DNA of 64,000 bases from Rheinheimera pleomorphica. GTDB lineage: Bacteria; Pseudomonadota; Gammaproteobacteria; Enterobacterales; Alteromonadaceae. A model generated the notes under the pieces. It saw only the letters and a list, made by a program, of their open reading frames with translations. It did not search any database and was not told where the DNA came from. Shown one piece after another: positions 51,874-61,028 of this stretch; position 1 is the first letter of the stretch; the number at the start of each line of letters is the position of its first letter. The stretch covers positions 124,001-188,000 of the forward strand of contig NZ_SIRR01000008.1 of NCBI RefSeq assembly GCF_011634895.1, read 5' to 3'. The position numbers and the translations under genes are program-made.

Positions 51874-53445
51874 TTAATTGGGTGAGCCGGCCAGCGGCGT
51901 TAGCAAATACGGAAAGCTGGCGTTTAACATGCTGGCATTAACAGGGGCGCCGTCTGTAAAAGGTACATTACCCACAGGCGCATCTTCTGGCGCACAGAAG
52001 CCTAAGTTCGTTTGTTCACCGGCCACAGGGATGTCATGGCACAGTGCCCCCATTACTACGCGTAACGCTATATCTACTACATCGTCGCCAGGACGGCGGC
52101 CATTCGGAAAACCCGCTAAGTCGTTGCCTGCCACACCAAAAGCCGACTGCATCGCCGCAGGTGTTGCAGGAATAGCCGTATTTAACCGCAGCATCTCAGA
52201 TGGGGTTACTGTCGCAAGTTGGTTAACACCGGCCACCCCGGTTAAAAAAGCCGCGACTAAATCGGTACGCGGAAAATTCGCTGGCGCCAGATCATCAATG
52301 CTGGTGCCCAAAGTGGCATTTACCGCATCTTTAAACAGAATATTCAGCAGCGCCGGTAAGCTGGGGTGCGTGACATAGTCGGCGAACTGGCCGTCATCGG
52401 CGGGTTTACTGCTGTTGAACTTATCTTTATCGGCCAGGCCAATCACCAGCTCATTCACCAGCGGATTACTTAACCGCGATACCTGCACTAAAGCACCGCC
52501 ATTCATCTCAGGCCGGGCAAAATTAGCATTGGGGTTTAAAATACGCGCTTGCGGCAGACTGGCGGTGGTCCAGGCACCAATCACGCCATTACCACTGCCG
52601 GTAATGCAAGCCTTGGGCACTTCAATGGCCAATGCAGTGACGTTTTTATCAGCCAAATCATCGTTGCCAGTGCTTTGTGTAATACCACCGGGAAAACCGC
52701 CGCCATCACCGGCACCGGGTGCGCTATCGCCCTCCACCGGCACATAGTTCACCAGATCAAAAGTTTCGCCCAGGTTTACCACAAAGGGATCTTTACGCTG
52801 GCCGACAAATACCCGTGCCATTGCATCGCAACCCGGGAGCGCCACGTTGTACAGGTACTGATCCGCATAAGCCTGATACGCTGTCGCATCACCAAAGGTT
52901 TTATTGCCTACATAATCATAGGGTTTGGTAAAGCTGCTGGCACCAGAGGGCATCAACATAGTGCTGCTGGTACCACTGTCTAGTTCCAGCGTGTAATTTT
53001 CGATAAAATTCAGCGCCGCCGAACTTTCGGCACTGATGCCACCGACGTTTTTCAATGGCACCGCCACCATTTTCTGATTGCCGTCCGGGCCAATTGGTAA
53101 TTGTACGCCCGCACCTTCATTAGCCAGACTGTTGCTAAAACGGAAATTAAAGCTCATGTCCGGCATCGCATCACCATCGTTGTCGATATGGATGCTGTAT
53201 ACCGCCTGTGGATCCATGGCGAAATAATTGGGTCCACCGTAGGCATCCTGCAGCGGAATATAATTGGCGATCAGCGTAACGTAATCGTCCCGTCCGGCTT
53301 CATAACTGTTAAATAAATAAAAGTCGGTTGCATCAAGCGTCGGCATCCGGGTGATATTTGGCGCTTCGCGGTGGCTTGATGCCTGTGCGCTGCCAATCAG
53401 ACTTAAAGCGGCAGTAACTGCCAGAAAAGTTGTTGTACGTTTCAT
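51874..53445 (-). CDS. DUF4331 exported protein
   Basis: The 523-residue protein has a signal peptide (TTTFLAVTAALSLIGSAQA-SSHREAP) and DUF4331 hallmarks at its start: ASSHREAPNITRMPTLDATDFYLFNSYE, shown here only in part, and AMDPQAVYSIHIDNDGDAMPD near 75-95, an Asp-rich loop that looks like a calcium site. DUF4331 proteins are exported, of unknown function. It is the first gene of a five-gene exported operon, and its promoter carries the same ECF sequence as the sigma factor operon (53478-53506). A conserved NxGxTFDL-type stretch (NLGETFDLVNYVP) is seen near residue 222. Confidence 0.88.
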   Translation of the reverse strand: MKRTTTFLAVTAALSLIGSAQASSHREAPNITRMPTLDATDFYLFNSYEAGRDDYVTLIANYIPLQDAYGGPNYFAMDPQAVYSIHIDNDGDAMPDMSFNFRFSNSLANEGAGVQLPIGPDGNQKMVAVPLKNVGGISAESSAALNFIENYTLELDSGTSSTMLMPSGASSFTKPYDYVGNKTFGDATAYQAYADQYLYNVALPGCDAMARVFVGQRKDPFVVNLGETFDLVNYVPVEGDSAPGAGDGGGFPGGITQSTGNDDLADKNVTALAIEVPKACITGSGNGVIGAWTTASLPQARILNPNANFARPEMNGGALVQVSRLSNPLVNELVIGLADKDKFNSSKPADDGQFADYVTHPSLPALLNILFKDAVNATLGTSIDDLAPANFPRTDLVAAFLTGVAGVNQLATVTPSEMLRLNTAIPATPAAMQSAFGVAGNDLAGFPNGRRPGDDVVDIALRVVMGALCHDIPVAGEQTNLGFCAPEDAPVGNVPFTDGAPVNASMLNASFPYLLTPLAGSPN

Positions 53446-53477
53446 TATTGTCGTCCTTCAGGTTAAGTTGCCACCAA

Positions 53478-53506
53478 GTAACGACTGACTTGTACTATTG
53501 GATGCA
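53478..53506 (-). promoter_or_regulatory. ECF-type promoter of the DUF4331 operon
   Basis: Read on the minus strand, TGCATCCAAT (53506-53497), an 11-bp spacer and GTCGTTAC (53485-53478) match the element before the sigma factor gene at 54838-54866 with the same spacing. Counted from CATCC to CGT the distance is 16 bp, the standard ECF spacing. Confidence 0.8.
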
Positions 53507-53535
53507 GCCAGATGCTGACATTTAAAAAAAACATA

Positions 53536-53560
53536 AAAAAAACCGCCGCAGCGGTTTTTT
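53536..53560. terminator. Terminator between sigma/anti-sigma and DUF4331 operons
   Basis: AACCGC (53541-53546) pairs with GCGGTT (53551-53556) around CGCA with long A and T tracts on both sides, 17 bp after the anti-sigma stop. It separates the two ECF-controlled transcription units. Confidence 0.85.
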
Positions 53561-53576
53561 GTTGCCGTACACCTGA

Positions 53577-54254
53577 TTACAGCGTGACAATTTCAGCGGT
53601 AAATAATACCGGGCCACTCGGTGCACCTGTTAGTGAGCCGCCTACCGGCTCAAGGCTCACCGCCAGTGCAGCAATGGCAATGCCATCAGCCGCAGTGGGC
53701 CACTCCAGCAGACGTTCGCCCTGCTGCGGTAATAAGCCCAGTGATACTGGGGCCTGACCATTAGCTGGCAGCATCCACAACTCATAATCATGCTGTGCAT
53801 CATCGGTTACTGTTGCAGTCGCCTTAACGTGTAACCGGTTTTGCGCCTTACTTACCAGCCACCAGGCTTTGGCATCACTGCTTTGAATAACGGCAATCTC
53901 CTGCGGTGCTGCGGTGTATAGTATCGGCCGCAGCATAACTACCGCCAGCAAAATTGACGCTGCTGTGGCCAATGCCAGCCAGTACTTAGTGCTGTTGGCA
54001 GTTGCCGGTGTTGCAGTAGGTGCAAGCCAGCCCAGACGCTGCTGAATACGTTGCCACACCGCTTTATCCGGCACTGTCGCGGGTAAGCCTTCTGCCAGCG
54101 GGTTTAGATGTTGCTCCCAACGCCAGACTGTCTGGCGCACGTTCGGGCTGGCCATCATCAGGCGCTGAAAGCGTTTGCGTGCTGCGCCTTTCATTGCACC
54201 GAGAATAAAATCAACCGCCAGGGCATCGAGTAGTTCCTGATCCTGATACTTCAT
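53577..54254 (-). CDS. RskA-like anti-sigma factor
   Basis: The 225-residue protein has a cytoplasmic N-terminal helical domain (LLDALAVDFILGAMKGAARKRFQRLM), one membrane helix (about 90-110, WLALATAASILLAVVMLRPIL) and a periplasmic C-terminal domain with YELWMLPANGQAPVSLGLLPQQG, typical of the RskA/anti-sigma-K family. It lacks the zinc-binding HxxxCxxC motif of other ECF anti-sigmas. It should hold the sigma factor encoded just upstream (4-bp ATGA overlap) until a periplasmic signal triggers release, usually by proteolysis. Confidence 0.9.
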   Translation of the reverse strand: MKYQDQELLDALAVDFILGAMKGAARKRFQRLMMASPNVRQTVWRWEQHLNPLAEGLPATVPDKAVWQRIQQRLGWLAPTATPATANSTKYWLALATAASILLAVVMLRPILYTAAPQEIAVIQSSDAKAWWLVSKAQNRLHVKATATVTDDAQHDYELWMLPANGQAPVSLGLLPQQGERLLEWPTAADGIAIAALAVSLEPVGGSLTGAPSGPVLFTAEIVTL

Positions 54255-54805
54255 GCTTCAAGGCACCTTTTCAGTTGAGTTAAACCACGGCGGATCCAGC
54301 TTTTCACCGTCCCCAATGCAGACCCCGTATGTGCGGTAATTTCCTGATGGCTCAGTCCGTTAAAGTACGCCAGTTGAATTGACTGACGATGCTCGTCGCT
54401 AAGACCTTGCATGCAGTCATCCAGTTTCACTTTGTCCCGCACTAAGCCTATCACCTCCCCCGGCTGTACCTCATTGCTGGTTTGATCATGTTCAGGCTCT
54501 GAGATATCCAGATGCTCGGCTTTAACCCGACGTGATTTTAATAAATCCAGCGCGCGATAACGGGTAATACTGATCATCCAGCTCATCACACTGCCTTTTT
54601 CAGCATGGTAATCGGCGGCATTGTGCCAAATGCGTACAAACGCATCCTGCAGCACATCTTCAGCCCAGTCGTGGCGGCGTAATAAGTGCAGGCTGACAGA
54701 GAATAACTTGCCCGATGTCGCCTGGTATAACTGCTCAAACGCCTGTTTATTGCCCTGCGCTGTAGCATACAGCCATTGCAATAATTGTTGTTGTGATTGT
54801 TCCAT
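54251..54805 (-). CDS. ECF RNA polymerase sigma factor, SigK-like
   Basis: The 184-residue protein has sigma region 2 (LFSVSLHLLRRHDWAEDVLQDAFVRIWHNA in two stretches, WMISITRYRALDLLKSRR) and region 4 (LSDEHRQSIQLAYFNGLSHQEI, GTVKSWIRRGLTQLKRCL), without region 3, so it is an ECF factor. With an RskA-type anti-sigma it belongs to the SigK-like group. Its own promoter and that of the DUF4331 operon share TGCATCCAAT-N11-GTCGTWAC, so it probably transcribes both, giving positive feedback. The activating signal is unknown. Confidence 0.93.
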   Translation of the reverse strand: MEQSQQQLLQWLYATAQGNKQAFEQLYQATSGKLFSVSLHLLRRHDWAEDVLQDAFVRIWHNAADYHAEKGSVMSWMISITRYRALDLLKSRRVKAEHLDISEPEHDQTSNEVQPGEVIGLVRDKVKLDDCMQGLSDEHRQSIQLAYFNGLSHQEITAHTGSALGTVKSWIRRGLTQLKRCLEA

Positions 54806-54837
54806 TTGCGCCCCTGTTAAGTTAACCCTTATTTGCA

Positions 54838-54866
54838 GTTACGACACAGTGGCTGGATTGGATGCA
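54838..54866 (-). promoter_or_regulatory. ECF-type autoregulatory promoter of the sigma factor operon
   Basis: On the minus strand TGCATCCAAT (54866-54857), 11 bp, GTCGTAAC (54845-54838), about 32 bp before the sigma start codon. It matches the DUF4331 promoter in both elements and spacing. Confidence 0.8.
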
Positions 54867-54984
54867 GCAGCCAGAATGCTTAATACAAATTTCACGTGTG
54901 TTTTTTTGCTTATCCGCTATCATCCGCTTCCATTTTTTGGCGGCTCTCGTATGCTAAACAGAGCCCCCGTTCACAGAGACCGTT

Positions 54985-56025
54985 ATGCGCATTTGTTTTT
55001 TGATGTACCCATGGGAAAAAGTACAGCCAGACGGCGACAGCACTATTCGCATGATCCACGAAGCTGTAAGCCGCGGTCACAGTGTGGCTATTACCCATGC
55101 CAATAACTTAACGGTACGCGACAGCGTAGCCCAGGCGTTTTGCAAAGTCTTTGTTAAAGGGCAGAAAATCTCCAGTAATATTGCCAGCTTTTACCGCCAT
55201 GCCCAGTTTAATCAGCAAAAGCTGCCGCTGGCGGCCTTCGATGCCATTTTTATCCGGCTTAACCCACCACTGGATCCGATAGTGCTGAACTTTCTCGACT
55301 CCGTGCGCGAAGATACCTTTATTATGAATGACTTAGACGGCGTGCGTATTGCCAACAACAAAATGTACACCGCATCCTTGCATGACCCGGACAATGAGTT
55401 TATTCCGGTTACCCATGTGTCGAAAAACAAAGACTATCTGGCGCGGGTGCTGGCAGAGTCACCAAGCGATAAAATGATTTTAAAACCGCTGAATGGTTAT
55501 GGCGGCAAAGGCGTGATTGTATTAGAAAAGTCGGCAGCACAAAGCGCACGGTCGTTGCTGGATTTTTATATTGGCGATGCCGACCGCGGTAACTACGTTA
55601 TTTTGCAGCAATATGTTGAAGGCGCTGAACTGGGTGACATTCGTATATTAATGCTCAACGGTAAACCTATTGGCGCTATGCGGCGTATTCCGCCAGCTGA
55701 TGATGTGCGCTCTAACGTGCATGCCGGTGGCACTGTGATAAAGCATCAACTGACTGAGCAGGAAAAACGTTTGTGCGCACACATTGGCCCTAAGCTTGCC
55801 CGCGATGGATTATTTTTTGCCGGCATTGATGTGATTAACGGCAAACTGATTGAAGTTAACGTGATGAGCCCGGGTGGTATAGCGCGAATAAACCGCTTAA
55901 ACGGCGTGCGATTGCAAGAAAAAGTAATTGATTTTATTGAGCATATGGTAAGTACTAAAACACAAACGTCACCACGGAAACAGGTGTTTCGCCCACTGCT
56001 GACCGATGCCGAAGCGCTTATTTGA
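54985..56025 (+). CDS. GshB-family ATP-grasp enzyme (glutathione synthetase-like)
   Basis: The 346-residue protein shares the GshB plan: MRICFLMYPWEKVQPDGDSTI at the N-terminus, AIFIRLNPPLDPI near 88, the ATP-grasp lysine and glycine loop ILKPLNGYGGKGVIVLEK near 168-185, DIRILMLNGKPIGAMRRIP, and the magnesium-binding end VINGKLIEVNVMSPGG with I-ARINRLNGV. E. coli GshB is 315 residues; this form is longer and diverges in the gamma-glutamylcysteine-binding part, so it may be a GshB paralogue making glutathione or another peptide. It is divergent from the sigma factor gene. Confidence 0.85.
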   Translation: MRICFLMYPWEKVQPDGDSTIRMIHEAVSRGHSVAITHANNLTVRDSVAQAFCKVFVKGQKISSNIASFYRHAQFNQQKLPLAAFDAIFIRLNPPLDPIVLNFLDSVREDTFIMNDLDGVRIANNKMYTASLHDPDNEFIPVTHVSKNKDYLARVLAESPSDKMILKPLNGYGGKGVIVLEKSAAQSARSLLDFYIGDADRGNYVILQQYVEGAELGDIRILMLNGKPIGAMRRIPPADDVRSNVHAGGTVIKHQLTEQEKRLCAHIGPKLARDGLFFAGIDVINGKLIEVNVMSPGGIARINRLNGVRLQEKVIDFIEHMVSTKTQTSPRKQVFRPLLTDAEALI

Positions 56026-56112
56026 AAAATTTTTATCGTGTTTGAAAAAATAATTCACTGTTTAAAACCGCTAAATCTCGGTAAATAGGCAAAAAAAATC
56101 TGAGGTGGGCTT

Positions 56113-56307
56113 ATGTCACAGGTAGAAAGCAATGAGTTTGAACTGGATGACTTAACAGACGAGGTTGAGATCATCAAAGATTTATCGCCCAAAGACAGCA
56201 AAGCAAAGCAAAAGCTGGAAGCGCGGCGACGCATAGATGAACTACTAGAGCAAAAGCGATTGCGCCAGTTGCTTGATGATTGGGATTTAACCGACGACGA
56301 GATGTAA
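56113..56307 (+). CDS. Small acidic/basic helical protein, PA3496-like
   Basis: The 64-residue protein has an acidic N-terminal half (NEFELDDLTDEVEIIKDLSP) and a basic helical segment (KQKLEARRRIDELLEQKRLRQLL) ending in DDWDLTDDEM. It resembles the PA3496 family, described as a putative envelope-integrity protein. A GAGGTGGG tract lies before the ATG. No signal peptide or membrane helix is seen. A strong terminator follows immediately. Confidence 0.65.
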   Translation: MSQVESNEFELDDLTDEVEIIKDLSPKDSKAKQKLEARRRIDELLEQKRLRQLLDDWDLTDDEM

Positions 56308-56340
56308 AAAAACGGGCGCTATCTGCGCCCGTTTTTTTTC
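56306..56340. terminator. Bidirectional terminator between PA3496-like gene and fabB
   Basis: ACGGGCGC (56312-56319) pairs with GCGCCCGT (56325-56332), flanked by A7 and T8. It serves both convergent genes. Confidence 0.92.
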
Positions 56341-56348
56341 GCGGTTAC

Positions 56349-57563
56349 TTAGCCGCGGTACTTTTGCATCACCAAGGTGGCATTCGTGCCACCAAAACCA
56401 AAGCTGTTTGACATCACCGTATTCAGTTCTGCTGGCGTCGCTTTAGTGACAATATTCAGCCCGGCTGCGGCTTCATCCAGCTCGCCGATATTGATAGATG
56501 GCGCTATAAAGCTGTGCTGCATCATTAGCAGTGAATAAATGGCCTCATGTACACCCGCTGCGCCCAGCGCATGGCCTGTCATGGCTTTAGTCGCGCTGAT
56601 TGCCGGGGTTTTACCGGCGAATACCTGCTGAATAGCACCCAGTTCTTTGACATCGCCCACCGGCGTACTGGTGCCATGGGTGTTAACGTAATCGACCTCG
56701 CCGCTGACATTTTGCATCGCCATTTGCATACAACGCACGGCACCTTCACCGCTTGGCGCTACCATATCAAAACCGTCTGAGGTGGCACCATAGCCAACAA
56801 TTTCAGCATAAATGGTAGCGCCACGGGCCAGTGCATGTTCCAGCTCTTCGACCACCACCATGCCGCCACCGCCACTGATCACAAAACCATCACGGTTAGC
56901 ATCATAAGTACGGGAAGCCAGTTCCGGCGTATCGTTATATTTAGTCGACAAAGCCCCCATCGCATCAAATTCCATTGCCAGCGTCCAGTGCACTTCTTCG
57001 CCGCCACCGGCAAATACGACATCCTGCTTGCCCAACTGAATAAGCTCAACCGCATGGCCAATACAATGCGCACTGGTGGCACAGGCCGAGCTGATGGAAT
57101 AGTTTACACCCTTAATTTTAAACGGCGTTGCCAGACAGGCAGAACAGGTGCTGGACATGGTTTTAGGCACCGCATAAGGGCCGACCCGTTTTACACCTTT
57201 TTCACGCAGAATATCGGCGGCTTCTACCTGCACTTTGGACGAAGCACCACCGGAGCCAGCGACCAGGCCAATGCGCGGGCTGGAAATTTGCTCTTCGGTA
57301 AAGCCGGCGTCTTGCATTGCTTCTTGCATTGCCAGATAAGCATAAGCGGCAGCATCAGCCATAAAACGCATGGCCTTGCGGTCAATCAGTTCAGACGGAT
57401 CCAGTTTAATATTGCCCCATACCTGCGAGCGCAGGCCCAGCTCAGCAAACTGTTCTGACCGGGTGATACCGGAACGACCGGCTTGCAATGAAGCCAGCAC
57501 TTCGCTTTTGTTATTGCCAATACTGGATACAATACCAATACCTGTGATTACCGCTCTTTTCAT
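56349..57563 (-). CDS. fabB: Beta-ketoacyl-ACP synthase I FabB
   Basis: FabB elongates saturated and cis-unsaturated acyl-ACPs in fatty acid synthesis. The 404-residue enzyme starts at 57563 ([17 protein letters not shown], with GGGAG upstream); a longer frame upstream to 57641 lacks homology. The catalytic Cys is in [14 protein letters not shown] near residue 160 and the two His in [12 protein letters not shown] and [21 protein letters not shown] rather than CATGAHNI separates FabB from FabF. It is the only fatty-acid synthesis gene in the window and stands alone. I found no FabR/FadR site upstream. Confidence 0.96.
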   Translation of the reverse strand: MKRAVITGIGIVSSIGNNKSEVLASLQAGRSGITRSEQFAELGLRSQVWGNIKLDPSELIDRKAMRFMADAAAYAYLAMQEAMQDAGFTEEQISSPRIGLVAGSGGASSKVQVEAADILREKGVKRVGPYAVPKTMSSTCSACLATPFKIKGVNYSISSACATSAHCIGHAVELIQLGKQDVVFAGGGEEVHWTLAMEFDAMGALSTKYNDTPELASRTYDANRDGFVISGGGGMVVVEELEHALARGATIYAEIVGYGATSDGFDMVAPSGEGAVRCMQMAMQNVSGEVDYVNTHGTSTPVGDVKELGAIQQVFAGKTPAISATKAMTGHALGAAGVHEAIYSLLMMQHSFIAPSINIGELDEAAAGLNIVTKATPAELNTVMSNSFGFGGTNATLVMQKYRG

Positions 57564-57739
57564 GCTTACTCCCAAACGCCGGATAGCTACCGGCAAGGTT
57601 AAACTAATACTGTGCGCTATTGTACGGACTTTAGTTGCCAAAGTGGTCAGCTTTCAGCGCACACTTGTACTCTGTTTTCAATTTTGCGGTAGCTTGGGGT
57701 AAACTACAAGCCGAATTTAGTGCCGGACCCACCCTAACT

Positions 57740-59593
57740 ATGCCCAAGCTTACGCACGCCAAAATACACTTTAATGACCAGGGCACCCCGGTCGCATCAG
57801 ATTTTGATGATGTATATTTCTCCAACGATGGCGGCATGGCCGAAACTGATTACGTGTTTTTACAGCAAAATGGTTTACCTCAGCGCTGGCAACACCATGG
57901 CGCCAGTGCCTTTCATATTATTGAGACCGGCTTTGGCACCGGCGCTAATTTTTTACTAACCTGGCTGCGCTTTCGCCAGTTCCGTCAGGCTTTTCCGGCG
58001 GCAAAGTGCCAGCGCCTGTACTTTAGCAGTGTGGAAAAATTCCCGTTAAGCCACGCTGATCTTAGCCGGGCGCTGGCAGTGCACAGCGAGCTAAGCGAAC
58101 TGTGTCAGTTGCTGTTAGACGCCTACCCGCTGTGCGTGCCGGGCTGTCACCGCCTGAGTTTTGACAACGGCGCTGTCGTGCTGGATTTATGGTTTGGCGA
58201 TGTTAATGCCCTGCTGCCTCAGCTTAGCGCGGCGGCAGATGCTATTTATCTGGATGGCTTCGCGCCGAGTAAAAACCCGGACATGTGGCAGGACAGCTTG
58301 TTTAGCAACCTGGCCCGGCTTAGCCATGCAGGCTGCACTGTCGCTACCTTTACGGCGGCAGGGTTGGTTAAACGCGGCCTGCAACAGGCCGGCTTTCAGG
58401 TGCAGAAAGTAAAAGGCTTTGGCCGCAAGCGTGAAATGCTTACCGCAGTGATGGCCAAAGAACTAACAGCGGACACGCCGAAGGTACGTCAGGTGACGAT
58501 TATCGGTGGCGGTATTGCATCACTGTGCAGCGCACTGGCACTAACGCAGCGTGGCGTAGCGGTGCAATTGTTATGCGAAGATGCGGATGTTGCCTGCCAG
58601 GCCTCGCAAAACCGTCAGGGCGCGGTTTACCCCAATTTGCATGCCAACCTGACAGACGATAGCCAGTTGCATGTACAGGCATTTTTATTCGCCCGGCGCT
58701 TTTACCGGTATTGGCAGCAACAAGGGCTGAGCTTTGCGATGGACTGGTGTGGCTTACTGCATCTGGCCACCACGGAACAACTGCAGCTGCGCCAGCAAAA
58801 ACTGATAAGCCATGCTCTGTGGCCGCAAGAACTGGTGCAGGCGGTGGACGCCGATAACGCATCAGCTATTGCCGGCGTGCCAGTACGCCACAGCGGCATT
58901 TATTTTCCGTTGGCCGGCTGGCTGAATCCGCAGCAATTTTGCCGCCAGGCCCTGCAATACCTGCAGACACAACCCGGCTTTAGCCTGCAGCTTAACTGCC
59001 AGATCACGGCCATAGCGCCATTAAACCAGGGCTGGCAGCTGCACAGTGCCAGCGGTAGCATTAACACAGAGGTGCTGCTGTTAGCCTGCGGCAGTAAACT
59101 GGCCGAATTTAGCGCGACCGCAACGCTTCCGCTGAATAAAATTCGTGGTCAGGTAAGCCATGTTGCGAACCCTGATATGGCTCCCCTAAAAACGGTGTTG
59201 TGCCACAAAGGCTATATCACGCCGCAGTGGCAAGGCTTGCACTGCGTAGGAGCCACCTTTGATCGCACTGCGCACAATGCGGTGCTCAGCAGTGACGATG
59301 ACGCTGAAAACCTGCAGCTGGTCAACCGTCAGCTTGGGCAGCCAGCCTGGTTTGCCGACAGCCAGGTTGACAGTGCCGCCGCTGCGTTTCGGGCAACCCT
59401 GCCCGATCATTTGCCCGTCACCGGCCCTGCCGCCCGGTCGCCACAGTTGTATCTGCTTGGCGGCTTAGGTGCAAGAGGCATTATGCTGTCGCCTTTGCTG
59501 GCTGAGCTGCTGGCTTGTCAGATACTGCATGAGCCGCTACCTTTAGCCCAGACACTCTGCGATAAAATTGCTGCCGCACGCTTTAGCGCTTAG
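57740..59593 (+). CDS. mnmC: Bifunctional tRNA mnm5s2U34 biosynthesis protein MnmC
   Basis: MnmC has two activities: its C-terminal FAD oxidoreductase removes the carboxymethyl group of cmnm5s2U34 and its N-terminal methyltransferase then adds a methyl group. The 617-residue protein shows the MnmD part (FDDVYFSNDGGMAETDYVFL in part, IETGFGTGANFLLTW near 60, AIYLDGFAPSKNPDMW near 168) and the FAD part (VTIIGGGIASLCSALAL near 250, CGSKLAEFSATATLPLNKIRGQ in parts, LGGLGARGIMLSPLLAE at the end). The ATG at 57740 gives the family N-terminus KLTHAKIHFND. Together with cmoAB it makes two wobble-uridine pathways in this window. Confidence 0.96.
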   Translation: MPKLTHAKIHFNDQGTPVASDFDDVYFSNDGGMAETDYVFLQQNGLPQRWQHHGASAFHIIETGFGTGANFLLTWLRFRQFRQAFPAAKCQRLYFSSVEKFPLSHADLSRALAVHSELSELCQLLLDAYPLCVPGCHRLSFDNGAVVLDLWFGDVNALLPQLSAAADAIYLDGFAPSKNPDMWQDSLFSNLARLSHAGCTVATFTAAGLVKRGLQQAGFQVQKVKGFGRKREMLTAVMAKELTADTPKVRQVTIIGGGIASLCSALALTQRGVAVQLLCEDADVACQASQNRQGAVYPNLHANLTDDSQLHVQAFLFARRFYRYWQQQGLSFAMDWCGLLHLATTEQLQLRQQKLISHALWPQELVQAVDADNASAIAGVPVRHSGIYFPLAGWLNPQQFCRQALQYLQTQPGFSLQLNCQITAIAPLNQGWQLHSASGSINTEVLLLACGSKLAEFSATATLPLNKIRGQVSHVANPDMAPLKTVLCHKGYITPQWQGLHCVGATFDRTAHNAVLSSDDDAENLQLVNRQLGQPAWFADSQVDSAAAAFRATLPDHLPVTGPAARSPQLYLLGGLGARGIMLSPLLAELLACQILHEPLPLAQTLCDKIAAARFSA

Positions 59594-59696
59594 GCTGGCG
59601 TAAATTCAGCCAGGCGACAACGTGATAATTGTGAGCAAAAAACAAAAAAATTTGCTAAGGTAGCTGCGTTAAAACGGATTAAATTAAGGAAAGATC

Positions 59697-60020
59697 ATGC
59701 GTTTAGCGCTGTTATTTAGTTTAGCTTTAACCGTTAGCGGCTTAAGCTTTGCCAACGATTTTTATCAGGTACCACTGCCGGATGATGCCAAAGAGTTTGC
59801 CCGGTTAGACAGTAAAATGCCGGCCGTGCTGAGTTATTTCAGCCAGCAACCGGAAGCCGCGCTGCGTGATTACTATATTAGCCAGCTGGGCCAGCCTGAT
59901 AATGAGCAAACCCTGTACGGCCGGTTACATCTCTATTTTCGCGTTAATAATAATCAGGTGCGCATTTTGATCTCCAGCCAAAATGACTGGCGCCAGGTTG
60001 ATATAATGGTGCAAAACTAA
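59697..60020 (+). CDS. Small exported protein, unknown function
   Basis: The 107-residue protein has a signal peptide ([20 protein letters not shown]) and a mature part of about 87 residues with [35 protein letters not shown], shown in parts: a charged helix followed by beta strands. I do not recognise the family. A good AAGGAAAG ribosome binding site precedes the ATG. It lies between mnmC and the convergent motY gene with 8 bp between the stops. Confidence 0.65.
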   Translation: MRLALLFSLALTVSGLSFANDFYQVPLPDDAKEFARLDSKMPAVLSYFSQQPEAALRDYYISQLGQPDNEQTLYGRLHLYFRVNNNQVRILISSQNDWRQVDIMVQN

Positions 60021-60028
60021 GCCCGGCA

Positions 60029-60898
60029 TCAGGGCTTAGTTAACTGTAGCACTACCCGACGGTTTAGCTTACGCTGCAAAGCCGGTTCATTCGGCGCCAC
60101 ATGGCGCCGCTCACCAAAGCCTTCAACCTGCACTTTATCTTCACTTAAACCGGCGGCAACAAAAAAGTTTTTTACCTTTTCGGCCCGCTTAACTGACAAC
60201 TGCTCATTCATCCAGCGCCCGCCATAACTGTCGGTATAGCCCTGAATTTCGATGTAATCAATATCCTTATCGTATTTCAGATACTCGGCAATTTGCGCTA
60301 AGCGCCGCTGCGATTCCCGTGTCAGCTGGTCTCCGCCGCTTTCATAGCTGAGCACCGTAAAAGCAATATCATCAAAGCCGTAGGGGAGCAACCGTGAGAT
60401 GCATTGCGTAAACTGCTGATAAGGCTCTGGAAACTGCACCGGATTCATGGCAGCTACAACCTTATCATAGGGGCTGTACCAGTCGCTGAAATAAAAGGTT
60501 GGGCTAAAGCCATGTTCCAACTCGGTCAATAAGGTCCAGGCAGTTTTCTTTGGCAATTCACCATTAAACTGCTTGAGCAGTTGCATACTGGCCACGGCTT
60601 TGGCCGGCTCGCCTGAGCGCCATGCCGGCGGCACAGACAACACCTCAGCCAGCGCATAATGATCGGGTAGCCGCAGCAACTGCAATTCAAAATCCAGATT
60701 CAGCCCTTTACTGGCGATACTGCGGAAAATGGCGGCACCAAACTGTGGGATCTGGTGCTGTAGCTGACATTCTAACGGCGTATTGCTGCTTAGCTGCCAA
60801 CTGGATTGCTCAATAGTGGCGGAATATTGACGCAGCTGTGGTTGGGCATTGGCTACAGCCGCCAGCCATACAGCAGTAAAAGCTAATAAAATTCGCAT
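60029..60898 (-). CDS. motY: Sodium-type flagellar motor protein MotY
   Basis: MotY is a T-ring component that links the PomAB stator to the basal body in polar, sodium-driven flagella. The 289-residue protein has a signal peptide ([17 protein letters not shown]), the MotY N-domain ([24 protein letters not shown], in parts; [31 protein letters not shown]) and a C-terminal OmpA-like peptidoglycan-binding domain ([40 protein letters not shown]). The ATG at 60898 is followed by the signal peptide; the longer upstream frame is not homologous. It is divergent from rnt. The stop lies next to the hypothetical gene at 60020. Confidence 0.92.
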   Translation of the reverse strand: MRILLAFTAVWLAAVANAQPQLRQYSATIEQSSWQLSSNTPLECQLQHQIPQFGAAIFRSIASKGLNLDFELQLLRLPDHYALAEVLSVPPAWRSGEPAKAVASMQLLKQFNGELPKKTAWTLLTELEHGFSPTFYFSDWYSPYDKVVAAMNPVQFPEPYQQFTQCISRLLPYGFDDIAFTVLSYESGGDQLTRESQRRLAQIAEYLKYDKDIDYIEIQGYTDSYGGRWMNEQLSVKRAEKVKNFFVAAGLSEDKVQVEGFGERRHVAPNEPALQRKLNRRVVLQLTKP

Positions 60899-61028
60899 TG
60901 GAGGCCTTCTCAGCACGTTTATACTCTTGGCAATTATTACCATTAAAGTTAAGCAAACACTGTGCCGCAACAAGACGCTGGCGCAATTCTTTGGCATAAT
61001 AGCCACTCATTTAACAGATGGCGACACT

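Noticed and set aside
56835-57458. Long open frame (207 codons) on the plus strand opposite fabB
   Set aside because: It is fully antisense to a clearly conserved gene, has no ribosome binding site, and its residue composition looks like reversed FabB coding sequence.
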